Assembly (NCBI RefSeq): GCF_001277195.1
Contig: NZ_CP012268.1
Span: 3,596,001-3,660,000 of the forward strand
DNA: 64,000 bases
Source of the DNA: Cronobacter muytjensii ATCC 51329
GTDB taxonomy: Bacteria > Pseudomonadota > Gammaproteobacteria > Enterobacterales > Enterobacteriaceae
Reading direction: 5' to 3'
The translations under genes were made by a program, and so were the position numbers. Under the pieces are notes generated by a model that was not told the DNA's origin, made no database searches, and saw only the letters and a list, made by a program, of their open reading frames with translations. Shown one piece after another: positions 53,753 to 62,733 of the stretch. Within the stretch, counting starts at the first letter, position 1. Every line of letters starts with the position of its first letter.

Positions 53753-56700
53753 ATGGCTAACTTTTTTATTCAACGTCCTATTTTCGCCTGGGTTCTGGCG
53801 ATAATCATGATGATGGCGGGCGCGCTGGCGATCCTGCAGCTTCCCATCGCGCAGTATCCGACTATCGCGCCGCCCGCTATCGCGGTCTCGGCGACCTATC
53901 CAGGCGCTGACGCTCAGACGGTGCAGGACACCGTGACGCAGGTTATCGAGCAGAATATGAACGGTATCGATAACCTGATGTATATGTCCTCCACCAGCGA
54001 TTCAGCGGGCGGCGTGACCGTCACGCTGACGTTTACCTCCGGTACCGATCCAGATATCGCACAGGTGCAAGTGCAGAATAAACTGCAGCTGGCGATGCCG
54101 CTGCTGCCGCAAGAGGTACAGCAACAGGGTGTGAGCGTTGAGAAAGCCAGTAGCAGTTTCCTGCTGGTCGCCGGTTTTATCAGCGATAATCCGTTGCTGA
54201 CGCAGGAGGATATCGCCGACTACGTCTCTTCTGATGTGAAAGATACCATCAGCCGCACCAACGGCGTGGGCGACGTGCAGCTGTTTGGCGCGCAATACGC
54301 TATGCGTATCTGGCTCGATTCGCACGCGATGAATAACTACCAGCTCACGCCGCTGGACGTTATCAATCAGCTAAAAGCGCAGAATAACCAGATAGCCGCG
54401 GGCCAGCTTGGCGGCACGCCCGCCCTGCCTGGACAGCAGTTGAACGCCTCGATCATTGCCCAGACGCGCCTTAAAGATCCTCAGGAGTTTGGCCGTGTGA
54501 TGCTGAAGGTGAATCCGGACGGCTCGCAGGTGCGCCTGCGCGATGTGGCGCGCATTGAGCTTGGCGGTGAAAACTACAATATGCTGACCAAAATCAACGG
54601 TCAGCCCGCCACGGGGCTTGGGATCAAGCTCGCCACTGGCGCGAATGCGCTGGATACCGCCAATGCTATCAAAACCACGCTCGCCGATTTGCAGCGCTAT
54701 TTCCCGCAGGGCATGAAGGTGGTTTACCCCTACGACACCACACCGTTTGTGAAAATTTCCATTCACGAGGTGGTAAAAACCCTGTTTGAGGCCATCATTC
54801 TGGTTTTCCTGGTGATGTACCTGTTCCTCCAGAACCTGCGCGCGACGCTGATTCCGACCATCGCCGTGCCGGTAGTGCTGTTAGGCACCTTCGCGGTTCT
54901 GGCGGCGTTCGGCTATTCCATCAATACCCTGACGATGTTCGGGATGGTGCTGGCGATAGGGCTGCTGGTGGACGACGCGATCGTGGTGGTGGAAAACGTC
55001 GAGCGCGTCATGGTGGAAGAGAAGCTGCCGCCCAAAGAGGCAACGCAGCTCTCCATGTCGCAGATCCAGGGCGCGCTGGTGGGGATTGCGATGGTACTTT
55101 CCGCGGTCTTCGTACCGATGGCATTCTTTGGCGGCTCGACAGGCGCTATCTACCGGCAGTTTTCCGTGACTATCGTCTCCTCAATGGCGCTGTCCGTGCT
55201 GGTGGCGCTGATCCTCACCCCTGCCCTGTGCGCTACGCTACTGAAGCCGGTAAGCGACGATCACCATGCCCAAAAAGCGAAATTTTTTGTCTGGTTTAAT
55301 GCGCGTTTCGATCTGAGTGTTAACCACTACACACAGAGCGTGGGCGGCATTCTGCACAAAACCGGGCGCTATCTTCTGCTGTATCTGCTGATTGTTGCCG
55401 GAATGACGGTGCTGTTTGTCCGCCTGCCGACCTCGTTCCTGCCGGAAGAAGACCAGGGCGTGTTTATGACGATGGTGCAGTTGCCGTCCGGCGCGACGCA
55501 GGCGCGCACGCAGCAGGTGCTTGACCAGGTGAGTCATTATTATCTCAATGACGAGAAAGCGAATGTCGACTCGGTATTTACCGTCAGTGGCTTTAGCTTC
55601 AGCGGCCAGGGTCAGAACGCCGGGATTGCGTTTATCAGCCTGAAACCGTGGGAGGCCCGTCCCGGACACGAAAACAGCGTCGGCGCGATTGTCGCCCGCT
55701 CCGGTAAGGCGTTCAGTAAGATTCAGGACGGGCTGGTGTTCCCGTTTAACCTGCCCGCCATTCTTGAGCTGGGCACCGCGACGGGTTTTGACTTTGAGCT
55801 TAAAGATCAGGCGAACCTCGGGCACAACGCGCTGACGCAGGCGCGTAATCAGCTGCTGGGCATGGTCCGCGAGCATCCGGAACTGCTGACGCGCGTGCGC
55901 CCGAATGGCCTTGAGGATACGCCGCAGTTCAAACTCGATGTCGATCAGGAGAAAGCGCAGGCATTGGGCGTCGCTATCCCCGATATTAACCAGACGATCA
56001 TGACGGCGCTGGGCGGCACGTACGTGAACGATTTTATCGACCGGGGCCGCGTGAAGAAGGTCTACGTTCAGGCCGACGCGCCATTCCGTATGCTGCCGTC
56101 GGATATTAATACTCTGTATGTGCGCGGCAGCGGCGGCGATATGGTGCCGCTCTCGGCGTTCACGACATCGCACTGGATTTACGGCTCGCCGCGTCTGGAG
56201 CGCTATAACGGGATGCCATCAATGGAGATCCTGGGCGAGGCGGCGCCAGGCCGAAGCACCGGTGAAGCGATGGCGCTGATGGAGAGCCTGGCCAGTAAGC
56301 TGCCTGCGGGCATCGGCTACGACTGGACGGGGCTCTCTTATCAGGAGCGGCTTTCCGGAAACCAGGCGCCCGCCCTGTATGCCATTTCGCTGATTGTGGT
56401 GTTCCTGTGCCTCGCGGCGCTTTATGAAAGCTGGTCAATTCCATTTTCAGTCATGCTGGTGGTGCCGCTGGGGATTATCGGCGCGCTGCTGGCGGCGTCG
56501 CTGCGCGGACTGAACAATGACGTCTATTTCCAGGTAGGTCTGCTGACGACGATTGGCCTGTCGGCGAAAAACGCCATTCTGATTGTGGAGTTTGCGAAGG
56601 ACCTGATGGAAAAAGAAGGACGGGGCCTGACGGAAGCGACGCTTGAGGCGGTGCGCTTACGCCTGCGCCCTATCCTGATGACGTCGCTGGCGTTTATTCT

Positions 56701-56872
56701 CGGCGTGCTGCCACTGGTGCTGAATAACGGCGCGGGTAGCGGCGCGCAGAACGCGGTTGGCACCGGCGTTATGGGAGGAATGCTGAGTGCCACGCTGCTC
56801 GCCATTTTCTTCGTGCCGGTCTTTTTCGTGGTGATCCGGCGACGCTTTATAAAGCCAGACGGCAATGCGTAA
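53753..56872 (+). CDS. acrF: Multidrug efflux RND permease AcrF
   Basis: AcrF is the inner-membrane proton/drug antiporter of the AcrEF-TolC system. The 1039-residue protein has the RND layout of twelve helices and two large periplasmic loops. It opens with MANFFIQRPIFAWVLAIIMM. Proton-relay aspartates are in LLVDDAIVVVENVERV, and the lysine in LSAKNAILIVEFAKDL. Good intrinsic terminator after the stop. Confidence 0.97.
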   Translation: MANFFIQRPIFAWVLAIIMMMAGALAILQLPIAQYPTIAPPAIAVSATYPGADAQTVQDTVTQVIEQNMNGIDNLMYMSSTSDSAGGVTVTLTFTSGTDPDIAQVQVQNKLQLAMPLLPQEVQQQGVSVEKASSSFLLVAGFISDNPLLTQEDIADYVSSDVKDTISRTNGVGDVQLFGAQYAMRIWLDSHAMNNYQLTPLDVINQLKAQNNQIAAGQLGGTPALPGQQLNASIIAQTRLKDPQEFGRVMLKVNPDGSQVRLRDVARIELGGENYNMLTKINGQPATGLGIKLATGANALDTANAIKTTLADLQRYFPQGMKVVYPYDTTPFVKISIHEVVKTLFEAIILVFLVMYLFLQNLRATLIPTIAVPVVLLGTFAVLAAFGYSINTLTMFGMVLAIGLLVDDAIVVVENVERVMVEEKLPPKEATQLSMSQIQGALVGIAMVLSAVFVPMAFFGGSTGAIYRQFSVTIVSSMALSVLVALILTPALCATLLKPVSDDHHAQKAKFFVWFNARFDLSVNHYTQSVGGILHKTGRYLLLYLLIVAGMTVLFVRLPTSFLPEEDQGVFMTMVQLPSGATQARTQQVLDQVSHYYLNDEKANVDSVFTVSGFSFSGQGQNAGIAFISLKPWEARPGHENSVGAIVARSGKAFSKIQDGLVFPFNLPAILELGTATGFDFELKDQANLGHNALTQARNQLLGMVREHPELLTRVRPNGLEDTPQFKLDVDQEKAQALGVAIPDINQTIMTALGGTYVNDFIDRGRVKKVYVQADAPFRMLPSDINTLYVRGSGGDMVPLSAFTTSHWIYGSPRLERYNGMPSMEILGEAAPGRSTGEAMALMESLASKLPAGIGYDWTGLSYQERLSGNQAPALYAISLIVVFLCLAALYESWSIPFSVMLVVPLGIIGALLAASLRGLNNDVYFQVGLLTTIGLSAKNAILIVEFAKDLMEKEGRGLTEATLEAVRLRLRPILMTSLAFILGVLPLVLNNGAGSGAQNAVGTGVMGGMLSATLLAIFFVPVFFVVIRRRFIKPDGNA

Positions 56873-57223
56873 ATCCTGATAAAAAAGGCGCCTTTATGGC
56901 GCCTTTATTTTACAGCATTTATCTCATTCGCCATGCGTCGTAATCATAACAATTCACGTAACCCATTACGGACATTAGATTCTTATTCCGCATCGTTTGA
57001 TCCTGTCATGATGTAGATAATCTTCATTCTCCATAATTCCTTCACATTACCCCTGAATTACAGCGTGCGCTTCCATCATTTTTACATTCCACATGAATTG
57101 CAATTATTGCCCAGTCAACGCCTGCCTTTACACGTGATAACCTTCTTTTATTGTCCGCGCCCGATAACTTATATAACAGTTCATATCGTTTCGGGAAGGT
57201 GATTTATTCTGTAGAGGTGAACG
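56873..57223. other. acrF-yhdV intergenic region
   Basis: These 351 bases contain the acrF terminator and then AT-rich DNA with no recognisable gene. The yhdV promoter must lie in the last 100 bases, but I cannot assign it. Confidence 0.55.
56882..56910 (+). terminator. Intrinsic terminator of acrEF
   Basis: AAAGGCGCC (56884-56892) pairs perfectly with GGCGCCTTT (56898-56906) around a 5-base loop, followed by ATTTT. Confidence 0.9.
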
Positions 57224-57445
57224 ATGAAAAAATTAATTCCCGCCGCGCTGTTGTGTACCTTACTGGCTGGTTGCGCGCATGATTCTCCCTGCGTTCCGGT
57301 GTATGACGATCAGGGCCGCCTGGTGCATACCAATACCTGTATGAAAGGTACGACGCAGGATAACTGGGAAACCGCAGGTGCCGTCGCCGGAGGGGCCGCT
57401 GCGCTTGCCGGGTTGACGATGGGGATTATCGCGCTGAGCAAATAA
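57224..57445 (+). CDS. yhdV: Small lipoprotein YhdV
   Basis: YhdV has 73 residues: a lipoprotein signal with the lipobox LAGC (lipidated Cys17), a short conserved segment (VPVYDDQGRLVHTNTCMKGT) and a glycine/alanine-rich hydrophobic C-terminal part (AGAVAGGAAALAGLTMGIIA). It is nearly identical to the E. coli protein; its function is unknown. GAGG precedes the ATG. Confidence 0.95.
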   Translation: MKKLIPAALLCTLLAGCAHDSPCVPVYDDQGRLVHTNTCMKGTTQDNWETAGAVAGGAAALAGLTMGIIALSK

Positions 57446-57503
57446 TGCATTGCCTGGCGGGCCGTGTCTGCGCCCGCCTCGCTGCACTACTCTGCATTAA
57501 ACT

Positions 57504-57533
57504 AAAGCTGCATTAAAATAGTGCAGCTTTTCA
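57504..57533 (+). terminator. Hairpin terminator after yhdV
   Basis: AAAGCTGCA (57504-57512) pairs with TGCAGCTTT (57522-57530) around a 9-base loop, followed by TC rather than a long T tract. Confidence 0.65.
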
Positions 57534-57757
57534 TCATAAGGTAAAATTTTGGCATTGCTTTAGCGCATAATAAAAAAGTCATCTGGACCGCCTCCCTTTC
57601 TATAACGCCTGCGCCATTCTGTTTTATTTCTCCTTGTGAGTTATCTCACAGGGCTTACCGTTGCTTGTCGCTGAAATATTAACGCAGGAAATCACTCGCC
57701 TGCTTTGTGAATAAAACCCGGCTTATTTTGCTCCAAAATGTGGCGCGCATTGTCTTT

Positions 57758-57776
57758 TTGCACTTTTTCAGTGCGC
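57758..57776. promoter_or_regulatory. NtrC (NRI) enhancer site upstream of yhdW
   Basis: GCAC-N7-GTGC (57760-57774) matches the palindromic core of NtrC sites (for example in glnA). Its centre is about 107 bases upstream of the predicted sigma-54 start, the usual enhancer distance. A weaker half-match (GCTCC, 57730-57734, with GTGGC, 57740-57744) lies about 30 bases farther upstream. Confidence 0.7.
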
Positions 57777-57847
57777 TTATTTTTTTCTTTTATGTATACA
57801 CTTCGCTTAATACATCCGCGCACTGCGTTTTGCGCCTGTTGTAAACC

Positions 57848-57863
57848 TGGCACTCCCTTTGCT
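57848..57863 (+). promoter_or_regulatory. Sigma-54 promoter of yhdWXYZ
   Basis: TGGCAC-TCCCT-TTGCT fits the -24/-12 consensus TGGCAC-N5-TTGCW at every fixed base; GG (57849-57850) and GC (57861-57862) are exactly 10 bases apart. The predicted start is near 57874, giving a leader of about 80 bases to yhdW. NtrC control of yhdW is known in E. coli. Confidence 0.85.
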
Positions 57864-57955
57864 TTACCCCCTATGGCTTATGCCACAGACAGCAAACTGG
57901 CGCCTCCCGGTCGCCTTATATCTATAACGATAATTCTCGCCACACAGGATGCATT

Positions 57956-58981
57956 ATGAAGAAGATGATGATCGCCACTCTGGCCGCCGCTGGCGCGCTG
58001 TTCGCCGTTGCTAATCAGGCCCATGCCGGCGCCACGCTGGACAGTGTGAAAAAGAAGGGTTTTATACAGTGCGGCATCAGTGACGGTTTGCCGGGCTTTT
58101 CCTATGCGGAGGCCAGCGGCAAATTTACCGGTATTGACGTTGATGTCTGTCGCGGCGTAGCCGCCGCCGTTTTTGGCGATGCGTCTAAAGTGAAATATAC
58201 CCCGCTGACTGCGAAAGAACGTTTCACCGCGCTTCAATCCGGGGAGGTGGATGTTCTTTCCCGTAATACCACCTGGACCTCATCACGCGATGCGGGCATG
58301 GGCATGTCTTTCACCGGCGTAACCTATTACGACGGTATCGGTTTCCTGACCCATAACAAAGCGGGCCTGAAAAGCGCTAAAGAACTGGACGGCGCGACGG
58401 TGTGCATCCAGGCGGGCACAGATACCGAGCTGAACGTGGCGGATTACTTCAAAGCTAACAACATGAAATATACGCCAGTGACCTTTGACCGCTCTGATGA
58501 ATCGGCAAAAGCCCTGGAATCGGGCCGCTGCGATACCCTCGCTTCCGACCAGTCCCAGCTTTACGCGCTGCGCATTAAGCTCAGCAATCCGGCAGAGTGG
58601 ATTGTCCTGCCTGAAGTGATTTCCAAAGAGCCGCTCGGCCCGGTCGTTCGCCGCGGCGATGACGAATGGTTCTCCATCGTGCGCTGGACGCTGTTCGCCA
58701 TGCTGAACGCCGAAGAGATGGGCGTCGATTCCAAAAATGTGGATGCCAAAGCCGCTAACCCCTCTACACCGGATATGGCGCACCTGTTAGGTAAAGAAGG
58801 CGACTACGGCAAGGATCTGAAGCTCGACAACAAATGGGCTTATAACATCATCAAGCAGGTTGGCAACTATGCCGAGATCTTCGAGCGTAACGTCGGCCAG
58901 GAGAGCCCGTTGAAGATCAAACGCGGCCAGAACAATCTCTGGAATAAAGGCGGGATCCAGTACGCGCCGCCGGTGCGTTAA
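57956..58981 (+). CDS. yhdW: Amino-acid ABC transporter, periplasmic binding protein YhdW
   Basis: YhdW is the solute-binding protein of a general L-amino-acid transporter (AapJ type). The 341-residue precursor has a signal peptide (1 to about 24, ending AHA). The mature part is a family-3 binding protein (IQCGISDGLPGFSYAEASGK, AVCIQAGTDTEL region as GATVCIQAGTDTELNVADYF). The first gene of yhdWXYZ, it stands behind a sigma-54 promoter. In E. coli K-12 the operon is cryptic or little studied. Confidence 0.94.
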   Translation: MKKMMIATLAAAGALFAVANQAHAGATLDSVKKKGFIQCGISDGLPGFSYAEASGKFTGIDVDVCRGVAAAVFGDASKVKYTPLTAKERFTALQSGEVDVLSRNTTWTSSRDAGMGMSFTGVTYYDGIGFLTHNKAGLKSAKELDGATVCIQAGTDTELNVADYFKANNMKYTPVTFDRSDESAKALESGRCDTLASDQSQLYALRIKLSNPAEWIVLPEVISKEPLGPVVRRGDDEWFSIVRWTLFAMLNAEEMGVDSKNVDAKAANPSTPDMAHLLGKEGDYGKDLKLDNKWAYNIIKQVGNYAEIFERNVGQESPLKIKRGQNNLWNKGGIQYAPPVR

Positions 58982-59050
58982 GCATTATGCCGTTACGGGC
59001 GTCGCTTCGGCGGCGCCCAGCCCAGAGTTATGGTTGCCTGAGGTTTACTT

Positions 59051-60232
59051 ATGTTCCATCGACGCCCTGGCGTGAAAGGACCTCTCTCCCTTTCCAGCCC
59101 TGCGGTTCGCGCATGGCTGTACCAGATTGTGGCGATTGTGGTCGTTCTTGGTATCGCCGCCTATTTAATTCACAACACCATTACCAATCTGAATAACCGG
59201 GGTATCACATCGGGGTTTGCGTTTCTCGAGCGCAGCGCCGGGTTTGGTATCGTTCAGCATCTGATCGATTATCAGGAAGGCGACACCTATGGCCGCGTTT
59301 TCCTGGTCGGCCTGATGAATACGCTGCTGGTTTCCGCGCTCTGTATCGTTTTCGCCTCATTTCTCGGCTTTTTTGTCGGGCTCGCACGCCTGTCCGACAA
59401 CTGGCTACTGCGTAAGCTTTCCACGATTTATATCGAAACGTTCCGCAATATTCCGCCACTGTTGCAGATCTTCTTCTGGTATTTCGCGGTGCTGCGCAAT
59501 TTGCCAGGCCCACGGCAGGCCGTCAGCGCATTCGAACTGGCGTTTCTGAGCAACCGCGGGCTCTATCTACCCTCGCCGCAGGCGGGTGAAGGTGCGCTGG
59601 CCTTTGTCGGCGCAGTGATCATCGCGCTGGCGCTTTCCACCGGGCTTTATCGCTTTAATAAAAAGCACCAGATGAAGACCGGACAGCTACGGCGTACCTG
59701 GCCGACACTGCTGTTGCTTATCGTCGTGCTGCCGTTGCTGGCGCATCTGGTATTTGGCCCGGCGCTGCACTGGGATGTGCCTGCGCTGCGCGGATTTAAC
59801 TTCCGCGGCGGGCTGGCGCTTATCCCGGAGCTGGCAGCCCTGACGCTGGCGCTTTCCGTTTACACCTCGGCCTTTATCGCCGAGATTATTCGCGCCGGGA
59901 TTTTATCGGTCCCACATGGACAGCATGAGGCGGCACGTTCCCTGGGCCTGCCGAACCCGGTGACGCTGCGCCAGGTGATTATTCCGCAGGCGATGCGCGT
60001 CATCATTCCACCGCTGACCAGCCAGTACCTGAATATCGTGAAAAACTCGTCGCTTGCCGCCGCCATAGGTTACCCGGATATGGTGTCGCTGTTTGCGGGC
60101 ACCGTACTGAACCAGACCGGCCAGGCTATTGAAACGATCGCGATCACCATGTCCGTTTACCTCATTATCAGTCTGACGATCTCGCTGCTGATGAACCTGT
60201 ATAACCGGCGTATAGCCCTGGTGGAGCGCTAA
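59051..60232 (+). CDS. yhdX: Amino-acid ABC transporter permease YhdX
   Basis: YhdX (AapQ type) is an inner-membrane permease of 393 residues with about eight hydrophobic helices. An EAA loop of the ABC permease family is visible in GQHEAARSLGLPNPVTLRQVI. A GAGG ribosome site precedes the ATG at 59051; 69 bases separate it from yhdW. It pairs with YhdY in the membrane. Confidence 0.95.
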   Translation: MFHRRPGVKGPLSLSSPAVRAWLYQIVAIVVVLGIAAYLIHNTITNLNNRGITSGFAFLERSAGFGIVQHLIDYQEGDTYGRVFLVGLMNTLLVSALCIVFASFLGFFVGLARLSDNWLLRKLSTIYIETFRNIPPLLQIFFWYFAVLRNLPGPRQAVSAFELAFLSNRGLYLPSPQAGEGALAFVGAVIIALALSTGLYRFNKKHQMKTGQLRRTWPTLLLLIVVLPLLAHLVFGPALHWDVPALRGFNFRGGLALIPELAALTLALSVYTSAFIAEIIRAGILSVPHGQHEAARSLGLPNPVTLRQVIIPQAMRVIIPPLTSQYLNIVKNSSLAAAIGYPDMVSLFAGTVLNQTGQAIETIAITMSVYLIISLTISLLMNLYNRRIALVER

Positions 60233-60235
60233 ACC

Positions 60236-61333
60236 ATGACGACAAAAGCGATATCGCCAGCAATAGCGCGCCCGGTCAATCGCGGCGCGCTGGGATGGAT
60301 GCGTAAAAACCTGTTCTCCAGTTGGGGAAACAGCCTGCTGACGCTGTTCTGTCTCTGGATGATATGGGAGCTGATTCCGCCGCTGCTTAACTGGGCGCTT
60401 TTTCAGGCTAACTGGGTGGGAAGCACGCGCGCGGACTGCACGAAAGACGGTGCCTGTTGGGTGTTCATCCACGCCCGCTTCGGCCAGTTTATGTATGGGC
60501 TGTATCCGCATGACGAGCGCTGGCGCATTAATCTCGCGCTGGTTATCGGTTTGCTTTCCATCGTGCCGATGTTCTGGAATGCGCTGCCGCGACGCGCTCG
60601 TTATATCGCCTGCTGGGCGGTGGCGTATCCCATAGTGGTGTGGTGGTTGATGTATGGCGGTTTTCTTGGGCTTGAGCGTGTGGAAACCCGCCAGTGGGGC
60701 GGCCTGACGCTGACGCTGATTATCGCCTCTGTGGGGATCGCCGGTGCGCTGCCGCTCGGCATTTTGCTGGCGCTGGGGCGGCGTTCCCGGATGCCGGTCG
60801 TGCGGGTGCTGTCGGTTATCTTTATTGAGTTCTGGCGCGGCGTGCCGCTTATCACGGTGCTATTTATGTCATCGGTAATGCTGCCGCTGTTTATGGCGGA
60901 AGGAACCAGCATCGACAAACTCATCCGCGCCCTGGTCGGGGTAATTTTGTTCCAGTCCGCCTATGTGGCGGAAGTGGTACGCGGCGGGTTACAGGCGCTG
61001 CCTAAAGGGCAATACGAAGCGGCGGAATCACTGGCGCTGGGTTACTGGAAAACGCAGGGGCTGGTTATTCTGCCACAGGCGTTAAAACTGGTGATCCCGG
61101 GCCTCGTGAATACGATCATTGCCCTTTTTAAGGACACCAGTCTGGTCATTATTATCGGCCTTTTCGATCTGTTCAGCAGCGTGCAGCAGGCAACGGTCGA
61201 TCCCGCCTGGCTCGGGATGTCGACGGAAGGCTACGTTTTCGCCGCGCTGATCTACTGGATCTTCTGCTTTAGCATGTCGCGCTACAGCCAGCATCTGGAA
61301 AAGCGCTTTCACACCGGGCGTACACCGCACTGA
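60236..61333 (+). CDS. yhdY: Amino-acid ABC transporter permease YhdY
   Basis: YhdY (AapM type) is the second permease, 365 residues, with several hydrophobic helices and the EAA loop GQYEAAESLALGYWKTQGLV. The segment before the last helices (FWRGVPLITVLFMSSVMLP) is typical of polar amino-acid permeases. It starts 3 bases after yhdX ends. Confidence 0.95.
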   Translation: MTTKAISPAIARPVNRGALGWMRKNLFSSWGNSLLTLFCLWMIWELIPPLLNWALFQANWVGSTRADCTKDGACWVFIHARFGQFMYGLYPHDERWRINLALVIGLLSIVPMFWNALPRRARYIACWAVAYPIVVWWLMYGGFLGLERVETRQWGGLTLTLIIASVGIAGALPLGILLALGRRSRMPVVRVLSVIFIEFWRGVPLITVLFMSSVMLPLFMAEGTSIDKLIRALVGVILFQSAYVAEVVRGGLQALPKGQYEAAESLALGYWKTQGLVILPQALKLVIPGLVNTIIALFKDTSLVIIIGLFDLFSSVQQATVDPAWLGMSTEGYVFAALIYWIFCFSMSRYSQHLEKRFHTGRTPH

Positions 61334-61341
61334 GGATAACC

Positions 61342-62100
61342 ATGAGTCAAATAACACTGCAGCCTGCCGACGCGATGATTACGCTGGAAAACGTCAATAA
61401 ATGGTACGGCCAGTTTCATGTGCTGAAAGATATCAATCTGAAGGTAAAACAGGGGGAGCGCATTGTACTTTGCGGACCATCGGGCTCCGGGAAATCAACG
61501 ACGATCCGCTGTATTAACCATCTGGAAGAGCATCAGCAGGGCCGCATCGTCGTGGATGGCATTGAGCTTAATGACGATCTGCGCAATATTGAGAAAGTAC
61601 GTACTGAAGTGGGCATGGTATTTCAACATTTCAATTTGTTCCCGCATTTGACTGTGTTGCAAAACTGTACGCTGGCACCAATCTGGGTACGTAAGCTGCC
61701 TAAAAAAGAGGCCGAAGCGCTGGCGATGCATTATCTGGAAAGGGTGCGCATTGCGGAACATGCGCATAAATTTCCGGGGCAGATCTCGGGGGGGCAGCAG
61801 CAGCGCGTAGCCATAGCCCGCTCTCTGTGTATGAAGCCTAAAATCATGCTGTTTGATGAGCCGACTTCAGCGCTTGATCCTGAGATGGTAAAGGAAGTGC
61901 TGGATACGATGATTGGCCTGGCAGAATCCGGCATGACTATGCTGTGCGTGACGCACGAAATGGGGTTTGCGCGAACGGTTGCCGACCGGGTTATCTTTAT
62001 GGATCGCGGTGAGATTGTGGAAGAGGCGCCGCCGCAGGAGTTCTTTTCCAGCCCGCGTTCAGAACGTACCCGTGCGTTTCTCTCTCAGGTTATTCACTGA
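61342..62100 (+). CDS. yhdZ: Amino-acid ABC transporter ATPase YhdZ
   Basis: YhdZ (AapP type) is the cytosolic ATPase of 252 residues with Walker A GPSGSGKST, the signature SGGQQQRVAIARSL, Walker B IMLFDEPTSALD and the switch histidine in LCVTHEMGFA. It starts 8 bases after yhdY and closes the operon; a terminator follows. Confidence 0.97.
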   Translation: MSQITLQPADAMITLENVNKWYGQFHVLKDINLKVKQGERIVLCGPSGSGKSTTIRCINHLEEHQQGRIVVDGIELNDDLRNIEKVRTEVGMVFQHFNLFPHLTVLQNCTLAPIWVRKLPKKEAEALAMHYLERVRIAEHAHKFPGQISGGQQQRVAIARSLCMKPKIMLFDEPTSALDPEMVKEVLDTMIGLAESGMTMLCVTHEMGFARTVADRVIFMDRGEIVEEAPPQEFFSSPRSERTRAFLSQVIH

Positions 62101-62120
62101 GATAACCCTTTCACTGATTC

Positions 62121-62148
62121 ACCCCGCTCGTCTGAGCGGGGTTTTTTA
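62121..62148 (+). terminator. Intrinsic terminator of yhdWXYZ
   Basis: CCCCGCTC (62122-62129) pairs with GAGCGGGG (62134-62141) around a 4-base loop, followed by TTTTTT. Confidence 0.92.
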
Positions 62149-62238
62149 ATAATCAGCTAAGTACGAAAAGCAGGGCGCGGCAGCATGAAAGAAAGCGCCG
62201 GTGAGGGAAGTGATGCGGAGTGCTGGCGGGAGAAAACA

Positions 62239-62270
62239 AAAAAGCCCCATGCTTTCGCATGAGGCTTTTC
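62239..62270 (-). terminator. rRNA operon terminator
   Basis: On the minus strand, AAGCCTCATGC pairs (with one G-U) with GCATGGGGCTT around a GAAA loop, followed by TTTTTTG. It lies about 10 bases beyond the 3' end of the last 5S gene. Confidence 0.9.
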
Positions 62271-62280
62271 CGTTTGTTTG

Positions 62281-62400
62281 ATGCCTGGCAGTTCCCTACT
62301 CTCGCATGGGGAGGCCCCACACTACCATCGGCGCTACGGCGTTTCACTTCTGAGTTCGGCATGGGGTCAGGTGGGACCACCGCGCTACAGCCGCCAGGCA
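62281..62400 (-). rRNA. rrfF: 5S ribosomal RNA (distal copy)
   Basis: This 120-base gene on the minus strand starts TGCCTGGCGG and ends TGCCAGGCAT, the standard enterobacterial 5S ends. It is identical to the second copy at 62524-62643. The symbol follows the E. coli rrnD arrangement. Confidence 0.97.
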
Positions 62401-62435
62401 AATTCATTTTAAATGCCGAACTTTAACCGAAAAAC

Positions 62436-62511
62436 TGGTGCTGATACCCAGAGTCGAACTGGGGACCTCACCCTTACCAAGGGTGCGCTCTACCAACTGA
62501 GCCATATCAGC
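62436..62511 (-). tRNA. thrV: tRNA-Thr (anticodon GGU)
   Basis: A 76-base gene including an encoded CCA end. On the minus strand it begins GCTGATATGGCTCAG, has anticodon GGT in the loop CTTGGTAAG, the T arm GTTCGACTC and ends ATCAGCACCA, closing the acceptor stem. It lies between the two 5S genes, as thrV does in E. coli rrnD. Confidence 0.97.
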
Positions 62512-62523
62512 ACACTAAATTTG

Positions 62524-62643
62524 ATGCCTGGCAGTTCCCTACTCTCGCATGGGGAGGCCCCACACTACCATCGGCGCTACGGCGTTTCACTTCTGAGTTC
62601 GGCATGGGGTCAGGTGGGACCACCGCGCTACAGCCGCCAGGCA
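62524..62643 (-). rRNA. rrfD: 5S ribosomal RNA (proximal copy)
   Basis: The 120-base sequence is identical to the distal copy. It follows the 23S gene by 90 bases on the minus strand. Confidence 0.97.
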
Positions 62644-62733
62644 AATTCTGTCCGTCCACCGCGTACCGCCATGAACGTTTATCCGTCACAAGCTGAATAT
62701 CTCTCTCAACACGCCAGACTTCTTTGGCGTTGT

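Larger units (their letters stand above)
57446..57955. other. yhdV-yhdW intergenic region with nitrogen-control elements
   Basis: These 510 bases hold the yhdV terminator hairpin (57504-57533), an NtrC-type enhancer site (57758-57776) and a sigma-54 promoter (57848-57863). A 73-codon open frame at 57738-57959 crosses these elements and overlaps the yhdW start; I do not regard it as a gene. Confidence 0.75.

Noticed and set aside
57738..57959. 73-codon frame before yhdW
   Set aside because: It crosses the NtrC site and the sigma-54 promoter and overlaps the yhdW start; no ribosome site.
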